Source of the DNA: Planctomycetaceae bacterium
Lineage (GTDB): Bacteria; Planctomycetota; Planctomycetia; Pirellulales; Pirellulaceae
Assembly: GCA_027487485.1 (NCBI GenBank)
Contig: JAIYDN010000009.1
Coordinates: 114,733 to 178,732 of the forward strand
Direction of reading: 5' to 3'
DNA: 64,000 nucleotides
The translations under genes and the position numbers were made by a program. The notes below the pieces were generated by a model. It was not told the DNA's origin. It saw nothing but the letters and a program-made list of their open reading frames with translations, and searched no databases. Positions 1-6,668 of this stretch are shown piece by piece. The stretch's first letter is position 1, and each line of letters begins with the position of its first letter.

Positions 1-152
1 GGTCGAACCAGGAAAAGGCTTTCGAACTCTACTACCGAGCCCAATTGAGTCCCAGAATGAGTCTCCAACCAGATATCCAGTACATCGCATCTCCGTCCGG
101 GGGCTACGACGACGCACTTGTTATAGGAACACGCCTGCAGATTGTCTGGTAA
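1..152 (+). CDS. C-terminal end of an OprB-family carbohydrate porin (partial, 5' end outside window)
   Basis: The frame beginning at base 3 is open to a TAA at 150-152 and encodes the last 49 residues of an outer-membrane protein. Seen in the sequence: an ELYYRAQL stretch, then PRMSLQPDIQYI, then ALVIGTRLQIVW and stop. This is the typical end of OprB/carbohydrate-selective porins, with alternating beta strands and a terminal aromatic residue (here Trp rather than the more common Phe). The family forms beta-barrel channels for sugars or other small solutes. The rest of the gene lies to the left of the window. A second, complete OprB-type gene sits at 3221-4558, so the two may be paralogues. 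Family assignment rests on a short tail only. Confidence 0.7.
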   Translation, partial: SNQEKAFELYYRAQLSPRMSLQPDIQYIASPSGGYDDALVIGTRLQIVW

Positions 153-174
153 GCCAGTACCGCGACATCGATCA

Positions 175-428
175 AATCAACGATCCGATTCCGCAAACTT
201 TTCTGCGAATCTTTCTTTAGCGACTTCGATTTTATTTTTCACGGCATGAACGGTGCGCTTCCAGGTCATCGCGAGGGCAACTAAGGCCATGCCAGTCGAT
301 AACAAGTTCACACCAACCAATATTCCAACCGCCCACAAACCTGAAACCGGCCACAGCCGCCAAATCAGGAATCCCAGAATCAAATCCAACGCCCCACTCA
401 TCATTAGCGCAATCCAACCAGGCACCGG
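175..428. repeat. Direct repeat copy A (hdeD fragment)
   Basis: About 250 bp here are nearly identical to 1880-2130. The shared block starts at GATCAACGATCCGATTCC-like sequence and ends near AATCCAACCA, with only scattered substitutions and one single-base indel in the T-rich stretch near 232. The shared block is the 3' half of an hdeD-like gene. Confidence 0.9.
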
Positions 429-682
429 TTGGTAAGAAAGCGAGGAGAAGATTTTCCAGATTCCTCCGACGGCAAAGAAAATCGCCAAAACAAGTGAGAA
501 CGCAGCCAATTCTTAGAGTGGATGGGCGATAAGTGCAATCCCCCCCACAGCCGTAATTCCGCCATGAATCAGACTCGCCAGTTTTTGTCGCCAGGATTCG
601 ATTTACCAACGCGCCATTAACTGGACCAAGCCAGTTAGCAAAAGCAAACCCCATATTGGTGAGGCAATGTCGGCAAACTTAG
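177..682 (-). pseudogene. Decayed HdeD/DUF308-family membrane protein gene
   Basis: HdeD proteins are small multi-helix inner-membrane proteins, first linked to acid resistance, usually near 190 residues. The minus-strand reading here follows the family, with hydrophobic helices ending in GLLLLTGLVQLMARW, then LIHGGITAVGGIALIAHP, then a long C-terminal part with VGGIWKIFSSL, GWIALMMSGALDLILGFLI and LWAVGILVGVNLLSTG. The reading is broken by two in-frame stops, one right after LMARW and one after IAHPL, and the N-terminal helices are not preserved upstream. The longest open piece is 177-509 (110 codons). A frameshifted partial copy lies at 1836-2130. The gene is probably dead, unless the 110-codon piece is expressed alone. 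Confidence 0.7.
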
Positions 683-950
683 GAGTCTACTCAAACCGTA
701 GCGGACGTTCGCCAGGACGTTACCGATGCCTCACAGGGGAAGGCATAGCCAATCTCTGATGCTTTCGCAGACGTACGTCGAAAGTTAGGAATTGCAGATT
801 GACGCGAGTTGTCCAGATACTTCCGCGACCTTCGATACAACCCTTCGGATCCGCGTCTTGGTGAGCAGAGAACAGGTCAACGGCTCAAGTCTCTCGACGG
901 TTAATCGAGTTGGAGTCGGCATTTTCCGCACTTGCTCATGAAGCCGAGCA
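429..950. other. Mostly non-coding; 5' part of dead hdeD, then no recognisable gene
   Basis: Positions 429-682 belong to the decayed hdeD. Between 683 and 950 I see no convincing gene. A short stretch near 697-723 (GTAGCGGACGTTCGCCAGG and following) carries two GACGTT words and resembles the short dispersed intergenic repeats I associate with planctomycetes. An ATGCCT/AGGCAT hairpin lies just after it. Confidence 0.4.
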
Positions 951-1214
951 TCATCCCTTGGCACGGGAATCGGATGCGTACGATTTCTCTCTATACAGTA
1001 CGTCATCTTCCGCAGGGCGACTTTGCTCCAGTTGAACTTGGTCGAGATGGATAGAACCAAGTCGTTTTGCATTCTGCAGCTCCCTTGCAAGTTCGCGTAA
1101 TTCGTCAACGATGTCGAGACGGCGCAGGATCGCTTCTGGCGTCATGTCGCAACTGACACCGCGCGATCGCGATTTGGATTGTTGCTTTTGCAATTCTGAA
1201 GAATTGAAGTTCAT
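951..1214 (-). CDS. Small partner protein of the adjacent nucleotidyltransferase
   Basis: An 87-residue soluble, charged protein. Its reading frame starts inside the stop of the nucleotidyltransferase (ATGA overlap at 1211-1214), so the two are almost certainly translationally coupled. The central part (MTPEAILRRLDIVDELRELA, then RELQNAKRLG) is predicted helical. It looks like the short helical proteins found next to similar nucleotidyltransferases in other planctomycetes. In two-gene arrangements of this kind one partner often neutralises the other, but nothing in this sequence shows which role this protein has. The C-terminal 30 residues are not obviously conserved. I know no function for this small family. 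Confidence 0.65.
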   Translation of the reverse strand: MNFNSSELQKQQSKSRSRGVSCDMTPEAILRRLDIVDELRELARELQNAKRLGSIHLDQVQLEQSRPAEDDVLYREKSYASDSRAKG

Positions 1215-1690
1215 TGACTTTCCAATTGCCGCAATGCGTGAATGTCAGCTAAGTCTTGTGGCCTCCCCGCCACCTCTTTCATCATAATCAATCCCGCTTT
1301 TGAAACAATCTTTAGCGATTGATGGCCAAGCTGAATCACTTCCCGGTCGGCCCAAACTTTCTCAAACACAGGAGCCACCAGCATCAAGTCGAGAGTCGTT
1401 AATTCTGTTTCAACAGCCCGTGAAACACGATACATGAGGTTTTCCTTGTCTGTGCCAGGGTTAAATCTGAAGGTACCCGCTTCCAGATCATATTCGATCT
1501 TTGCTAGTGCCTCTCGAGCATGCTCAAGTTTTTCGGGGCGAATAAGAATGTCGATGTCTTTTGTCAGTCTTGGGTAACCATGCACTACAACTGCCAGCCC
1601 TCCGCAAAGAGCATAGTCTATCCCTGATCGCTCAAAACAAGCGGTAATGCTGAGTAACTCTTCCTTTAGCTTCACTCGTTGACCAATCAA
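1211..1690 (-). CDS. Nucleotidyltransferase-fold protein (AbiEii/DUF6036-like)
   Basis: A 159-residue protein of the Pol-beta nucleotidyltransferase fold. The GG motif (residues 30-31, CGGLAVVVHGYPRLTKDIDIL) is followed by the metal-binding DxD at Asp45/Asp47. The family transfers nucleotides to RNA or protein; AbiEii-type members act as toxins or abortive-infection proteins. The start is a TTG at 1690; an ATG lies 37 bp further upstream at 1727 but out of frame. A TATAAA-like box is visible on the minus strand close to that ATG. The gene overlaps the 87-residue partner by 4 bp. The module sits between two direct copies of an hdeD fragment, which suggests insertion or rearrangement. It could be a harmless substrate-specific transferase rather than a toxin. 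Confidence 0.75.
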   Translation of the reverse strand: MIGQRVKLKEELLSITACFERSGIDYALCGGLAVVVHGYPRLTKDIDILIRPEKLEHAREALAKIEYDLEAGTFRFNPGTDKENLMYRVSRAVETELTTLDLMLVAPVFEKVWADREVIQLGHQSLKIVSKAGLIMMKEVAGRPQDLADIHALRQLESQ

Positions 1691-1835
1691 ATTGAAAGCA
1701 GCGCGAGACTGCGGACTGTTTGTTCATTTTATACCTCAAACAACAACATTAGTGAACAAGGCGAAGTTGATGAAGCGAAGTACTCAACCGCGTTGCCGCT
1801 AACTCAAGTGACGCGGAAGATCCTGCTGATGACTT

Positions 1836-2130
1836 TCATTGGTCATAAAATGACCCCCGCCGAAGCAATGAATCCAACAGATCAACGATCCGATTCCGCA
1901 AACTTTTCTGTGAGTTTCCCTTTGGCGACTTCGATTTTCTTTTCACGGCATGAACGGTGCGCTTCCAGGTCATCGCGAGGGCAACTAAGGCCATGCCAGT
2001 CGATAACAAGTTCACACCAACCAATATTCCAACGGCCCACAAACCTGAAACCGGCCACAGCCGCCAAATCAGGAATCCCAGAATCAAATCCAACGCCCCA
2101 CTCATCAATAGCGCAATCCAACCAAGTACC
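1836..2130 (-). pseudogene. Frameshifted C-terminal fragment of an HdeD-like gene
   Basis: The minus strand encodes GWIALLMSGALDLILGFLI and the following helices almost identically to the copy at 177-428. It lacks everything N-terminal: a TGA lies a few codons upstream and there is no start. A one-base deletion after the VHAV segment shifts the tail into a basic, non-homologous sequence (KRKSKSPKG). This is a dead duplicated fragment and forms the right end of the direct-repeat pair. Confidence 0.75.
1880..2130. repeat. Direct repeat copy B (hdeD fragment)
   Basis: Near-identical to 175-428 (see copy A). The two copies lie in the same orientation about 1.7 kb apart and bracket the nucleotidyltransferase pair. 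Confidence 0.9.
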
Positions 2131-2416
2131 GTAGTGTTGGGTTGATGAGTTCATTGCATGCTTAAAATTCGACATTCCTCGCTAATAGCACGGTTTCCTC
2201 ATTGAAAAAACAATACTATATTCATTGCAATTGCCAAACGAAGTCAACAGTGAAACTTGCCATGAGCCATCCGGGCAAATACCTGTCAATCTCGGATCTG
2301 GCTCAACAAAGATCTTCGAACTTGGTTTTTGGGTATTGAACAGTCCTCGATTCGATATGGTACAACTGATTGAAATTCGCGTTCTGACCACGTAGCCAAG
2401 AAACGGAGAGTAACCA

Positions 2417-3208
2417 ATGCTGGATGGAGTATATGACTTGCCGATCGCTCTTTTAGAAACCTTTACGGCAATTGTGTTTGTTGGTATCTACTGGATCGGT
2501 TGCTTCGTATTGCGATTTTGCTTTAAGTACAACGGCAGCGACAATACGATCGTGGGCACCATCCTGTCTGCATTCGGTGTCCTGTACGGTTTATTGCTCG
2601 GCTTAGTTACCGTTTCTGCTTACGAAACCTTGAGTGAAGTCGAGGCAGAAGCGTCGAGTGAAGCTTCGTCGATCCTGGCGCTCTATCGAGACATCTCCGG
2701 TTTTTCTGAACCCACGCGCGAAGATCTAAAGACAAAGCTCAGCATTTATTGCAAGTTCATTATCGAAAAGGAATGGCCTCAACTGCGACATGGTGTAGTT
2801 CCGCAAGACTCTGTTCCTCAAATCGATTTGATCCGCGTCGCGATTCTTGATTTTAACGCGGACTCTCGCAAAGCGGAGCTCGTTCAAACGCAAGCAGTCA
2901 AGCACTTCGAGGAAATGGCAGAGCATGGACGAAAGCGTCGCTACGCTGCTCTTGCCGGAATTCCGACAGTGATGTGGTACGTATTGATCGTCGGCACGAT
3001 CATCAACTTTATTTTGATGTGGATGTTCGAAATGCCGCTCAAGACACACCTTTTTCTGGGCGGAATTCTATCTTTCTTTCTTGGTGCGTTGATCTTGCTG
3101 ATAGCTGTTCTCGAACGGCCATATCAAAGTATTGAATATGGCGTTAGCCCCGCCCCTTACGAAATGGTGTACCAAGTCATGGAAGCGGATCGCGCGGCGA
3201 CGAAATAA
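2417..3208 (+). CDS. DUF4239 / bestrophin-like membrane protein
   Basis: A 263-residue integral membrane protein. Two hydrophobic helices lie at about residues 13-35 and 47-68, then a soluble helical region of about 110 residues rich in Glu, Ser and Lys, then two more helices at about 183-205 and 212-235. This two-plus-two layout with a central cytoplasmic domain matches the DUF4239 family, described as bestrophin-like. No transported ion or reaction is established for these proteins. A GGAGAG box lies just upstream of the ATG. The gene ends 12 bp before the stop of the convergent porin gene, leaving no room for separate terminators. Function unknown. Confidence 0.7.
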   Translation: MLDGVYDLPIALLETFTAIVFVGIYWIGCFVLRFCFKYNGSDNTIVGTILSAFGVLYGLLLGLVTVSAYETLSEVEAEASSEASSILALYRDISGFSEPTREDLKTKLSIYCKFIIEKEWPQLRHGVVPQDSVPQIDLIRVAILDFNADSRKAELVQTQAVKHFEEMAEHGRKRRYAALAGIPTVMWYVLIVGTIINFILMWMFEMPLKTHLFLGGILSFFLGALILLIAVLERPYQSIEYGVSPAPYEMVYQVMEADRAATK

Positions 3209-3220
3209 TTGGATCAAGCA

Positions 3221-4558
3221 CTAGAAATCGAACTTCGCTCGGAGGGAAAACAATAGCAAGTCTTCAGCACGTTGCCGGCTTGGCGTTACCGCTTGCAAGT
3301 CTGCCGTGATGTGGCACCAAGGCGTTGCTGCGATATTGTAAAAGCCCTCAAACCCACTCTCATCTTGTATTGGCAACAGCTGGGGCGCTAACTGCTTCAA
3401 GGAGTCGCTAACGCCTAGGTAAAAGTATCCGATGCCAAACGTATCGCGTTCGCGTCGAGGAACAAGACTGGCCCCGCCTACTCCGATATTGGCGCTCCAA
3501 TGGAATGGACTGGGATTCGTGTCGGCTAAACCTAGGTTTCCAAACACTCCCCAGGACCTTGTAACATCATCTTCCGCAACGAAGATGGCTTGATCAAATC
3601 CGTATACGATCGATTGCGACCCTCGCGTTCGGGAGCTTGGAAGAACCAAGCCAACTCCCGGGTTGTAATACGCAGATGCTTCGAGATTCAAATAGGAACC
3701 GGTGCTGTAGGTTACAAAGAGCGTTTGATGCCCCAGCCGATCAAAGAATGCGGTCGGTAAATTTGCACCAGCGACCAACGATACTCCGTTGTCAAAAAAC
3801 GTTTCGAAACCACTCACGGTCGGTGTATCGTTCGTGTCGTATGCATTGAAGGTGAACAGCCAGTCTTGATCGCTATTGACGACTACCAACCCTGCCCCAA
3901 AAGTCGAGTAAGGAAAGGTACGAGCCAAAACCGGACTGAAAAGTAGGTGTGTATTCATGAATCCATCTTGACCAACCGCGCCACCGGTGAAAGGTTGGCC
4001 GAAACCATCGAGCGTGTTGAGTTTGCCCCCATATACCAAGAATGTTTCGCTTAGCGCTTGAGTGAATTTGACCCCAGTAAGGGCTGTGACTGATCCGTCT
4101 GCGATCGGGACTGACTCAGCCAAGATGATTGGTACCAAAGTTCCTGCAGATTGGTTGATGTTGTTGCCGAACACCGATTCCGCATGTAGGTCAATAAAGG
4201 AACCCTGCCAGAGTCCCGCTTTCTCACCGTTGATGTTCAGCAGAATATCATTTCGCCCGCGATACTGAAACGTTTGTTCCAGCCCACCAGTTACCACACC
4301 CGAGTAGAAGTTGGTATTGTGAATATCCCAAGTGTATCCGCTATCACTGAGCAACGTTCGTGTACCGAGCCAATCACCAGTCAATTTGGGACGTGCCAGC
4401 AGCGGCCCACCCATATGCGACGATTCCGGCACAGATTGGACTTCCGACGCGATAAGAGATGAAACAACTGTCGACTCGTGTCCAAAGACTAACACCGCAA
4501 TCAACGCGGCTAGCAGGATGCGCGCACCGCAAGAAACGTTCTGAAATAGCAGCGACAT
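3221..4558 (-). CDS. OprB-family carbohydrate-selective porin
   Basis: A 445-residue secreted beta-barrel protein. I chose the ATG at 4558 because a GGAG box sits 8 bp upstream; a TTG at 4582 would add 8 residues. The N-terminal 25-30 residues form a signal peptide (ARILLAALIAVLVFG core). The mature part begins the barrel with GDWLGTRTLLSDSGYTW, the usual OprB opening, and continues with alternating hydrophobic/polar strands (HTNFYSGV-like, DILLNINGEKAGLW, GKLNTLDGFGQPF). It ends with a strand closing in Phe (LRAKFDF), the outer-membrane assembly signal. OprB proteins let sugars and related solutes cross the outer membrane. The substrate cannot be told here. It is convergent with the DUF4239 gene and may be a paralogue of the porin fragment at the left edge. 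Confidence 0.8.
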   Translation of the reverse strand: MSLLFQNVSCGARILLAALIAVLVFGHESTVVSSLIASEVQSVPESSHMGGPLLARPKLTGDWLGTRTLLSDSGYTWDIHNTNFYSGVVTGGLEQTFQYRGRNDILLNINGEKAGLWQGSFIDLHAESVFGNNINQSAGTLVPIILAESVPIADGSVTALTGVKFTQALSETFLVYGGKLNTLDGFGQPFTGGAVGQDGFMNTHLLFSPVLARTFPYSTFGAGLVVVNSDQDWLFTFNAYDTNDTPTVSGFETFFDNGVSLVAGANLPTAFFDRLGHQTLFVTYSTGSYLNLEASAYYNPGVGLVLPSSRTRGSQSIVYGFDQAIFVAEDDVTRSWGVFGNLGLADTNPSPFHWSANIGVGGASLVPRRERDTFGIGYFYLGVSDSLKQLAPQLLPIQDESGFEGFYNIAATPWCHITADLQAVTPSRQRAEDLLLFSLRAKFDF

Positions 4559-4949
4559 TGAACAGGCTCCATCCGCGTTCAAAGGTTAGCCGAAAGACAC
4601 TTAACGCGTCTTACCCTATCGAGCGGCCTGCCTGGACAGAAACATACTGTTTGGAGTTTAAGCTTGTAGATTGCAGTATCGAAGTTTGATTGTAGCAGTT
4701 GTGCGGGTGGCTTCCGGCAAATGGAAAGTGAAGAAAGGCAAGGACTATCTTTTTCGAGCGAGATCGATCGATGCGACCTACATCGCATGAATTGTGTTGG
4801 CGTGGTCGTTGACGCCGCAGTAGAACCGTCGTTCTATTGTTGAAGTATTTGAAGTTCATCATCGGTCCCCTTGGGGTTTGTAGATTGGAGTCAAGAAACC
4901 ATGCCTGACGAACTCTCCATCTCTTCAATCCGACTTGGCGAGCAAGTGA
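4559..4949. other. Intergenic region between porin and IS remnant
   Basis: This stretch holds the upstream region of the minus-strand porin and no recognisable complete gene. A short plus-strand frame starts at an ATG at 4901, preceded by GGAG, and runs 45 codons into the transposase remnant. It may be the start of a gene cut by the insertion, but it is too short to identify. Confidence 0.35.
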
Positions 4950-5924
4950 CCGCTCCCGACTCCGACCCTCAAGCCACGACCGTTTGCGATTTCAACGGTT
5001 GTGGTACGTCAAATGGCCACTGGCCAATACAAAGGTAAATTAACTGCAGAGGTGAGCTTGTTTCGCACGATCGACGAAACGATAAGGGAAACCGATGCTT
5101 TTCTTGCTGATCGAGCCTATTCCAGTTGGTTCGAGATCGCGAGATTGTCCATGCGAGGGGCACACATCGTGGTAAGCAAACACCAACTGCGAAAGACGGA
5201 TTTTCGAACCGGCAAGCGTCTTGGCAAGCACGATCATATCGAAACTTGGTCTAAGCCGAACCGCCCTGAATGGATGACACCAGAAGAATACGCCGCCTAC
5301 CCTGAGGCAATCAAAGTCCGCGAAGTTCGTGTACGAATTGACACCCCTGGATTCAGGACCAAAGAGGTATTTGTCGTAACGGATCTGTTGGATGCATTGC
5401 AATTCAGCAAGGAGGACCTTGCTGCACTCTTTCGTCGGCGTTGGCAAGCGGAGTTAAATCTACGCTCACTTAAAACGGTTATGCAAATGGAACACTTGCG
5501 ATGCAAAGAACCACATCGCGTTCGCAATGAAATTCGTGCCCACATGATTGCGTACAACTTGGCTCGGCAACTCATGTGCGAAGCTGCCATGAAGGGCAAA
5601 GTAAGGCCATGGCAGATAAGCTTTAAGAACACCATGCAGACTCTCAATGAGATGCTTCCAATCCTCAGTGCGATTGAAGATCACGGGAGACTTTGTGAAA
5701 CGATGCTGGACTGTTGCTTAAAACATGTCGTTGGAAACCGGCCGGATAGATACGAACCGCGAGTGGTCAAACGAGGCCCAAAGTCGTATACATTGATGAC
5801 CAAGCCAAGAGACCAATACAAACCTGGAGAATCATTGGGTTTTCGGTGGATTAAGTGCCATTCGTTCCTGACACCTTTTTGTCGGCCCGAGCGAAGGACT
5901 TGCCATTCAGGCGATGCTCGATGA
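4950..5924 (+). pseudogene. IS4-family transposase, N-terminally truncated
   Basis: The frame open from 4950 encodes the C-terminal half of a DDE transposase of the IS4 family, which would cut and rejoin insertion-sequence ends. Counting from the GTG at 5001, seen are the family block GQYKGKL, the second catalytic Asp in FLADRAYSSW (about residue 37) and the RRWQAELNLRSLK block with the catalytic Glu (about residue 151) and downstream Arg and Lys. The N-terminal half with the first catalytic Asp is missing: a TGA lies at 4947-4949 and no homologous sequence precedes it. Full-length relatives are roughly 400-450 residues, so this copy cannot act alone. Near 5852-5886 the sequence AGTGCCATTCGTTCCTGACA looks like one end of the element. 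Confidence 0.8.
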
Positions 5925-6000
5925 AAATAGGAGCTAAGGGGCGATTCGCTTCGGCCTGTATTTGCTGATCATTGAAGTTGTGGGAGGGCTTTGAGATCGT

Positions 6001-6546
6001 ATGAGCACCATCACTCCTAAGGGGCAGAAATGGACGTATGAAGACTATGCGAAGTTACCGGAGGATGGGCTTCGTCATGAGATCATTGATGGAGAACATT
6101 TCGTGAATCCTTCCCCGAGTACCCAGCATCAACATGTATCCAAGCGATTGCAGTATCAGCTCTACACAAGAATCGAACTGGCGGGCCTTGGCTTGCTATA
6201 CAACGCTCCCATTGATGTGCAGCTTTCCGAGTTTGATATCGTACAACCCGATATCGTGATTATCCTCAACGAGAACGTCCGCAAGATCACACCAACCAAA
6301 ATCAAGGTGGCGCCCCACTTGGTCGTCGAAATCCTTTCGCCTTCAACATCAGGCAATGATAGGACCATCAAGAAAGATCTGTACGAACGATCGGGGGTGG
6401 TCGAATACTGGATTGTTGATCCTTTCGAACAACAAGTCAATCAATGGATACTTTGCAACGGAAAGTACCTGCTCAAACCTCAAACCAAAATAGTACAATT
6501 ATCCTTCGTAAGTGGTGTTGAAGTTGATTTTGATACCGTCTTGTAG
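6001..6546 (+). CDS. Uma2-family (DUF820) nuclease-fold protein
   Basis: A 181-residue protein with the Uma2/DUF820 signature, a PD-(D/E)XK restriction-endonuclease fold common in cyanobacteria and planctomycetes. Seen: the N-terminal block YEDYAKLPEDGLRHEIIDGE, the acidic residue in VQPDIVI (Asp84), the core PHLVVEILSPST (Glu110), a Lys pair (124-125) with Tyr128, and GVVEYWIVDP. These are the conserved candidate active-site positions and all are intact. The biological role of the family is not established; members multiply in genomes and are often near mobile DNA. This one follows the IS4 remnant with its own ATG. No partner gene is evident. Confidence 0.85.
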   Translation: MSTITPKGQKWTYEDYAKLPEDGLRHEIIDGEHFVNPSPSTQHQHVSKRLQYQLYTRIELAGLGLLYNAPIDVQLSEFDIVQPDIVIILNENVRKITPTKIKVAPHLVVEILSPSTSGNDRTIKKDLYERSGVVEYWIVDPFEQQVNQWILCNGKYLLKPQTKIVQLSFVSGVEVDFDTVL

Positions 6547-6668
6547 AAAAGTTGTCCCAGGGTTCGCAGTGTCCCCCGGGAAAGCTGCAAAACCACCGCA
6601 ATATTCCCGAATATATGCTGTGTCTCTTTGACTTCCTTGTCTTTTTACGTCCTTCGCTCAAGGGCCCT

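Noticed and set aside
232..654. 140-codon minus-strand frame over the dead hdeD
   Set aside because: It is another frame of the same DNA; the hydrophobic HdeD pattern is in the frame with stops.
785..1108. 107-codon minus-strand frame overlapping the small partner gene
   Set aside because: Alternative frame with many rare codons and no motif; the 951-1214 frame is coupled to the upstream gene.
4579..4928. Small minus-strand frames upstream of the porin
   Set aside because: No start signal, family motif or conserved context; the region is treated as porin upstream DNA.
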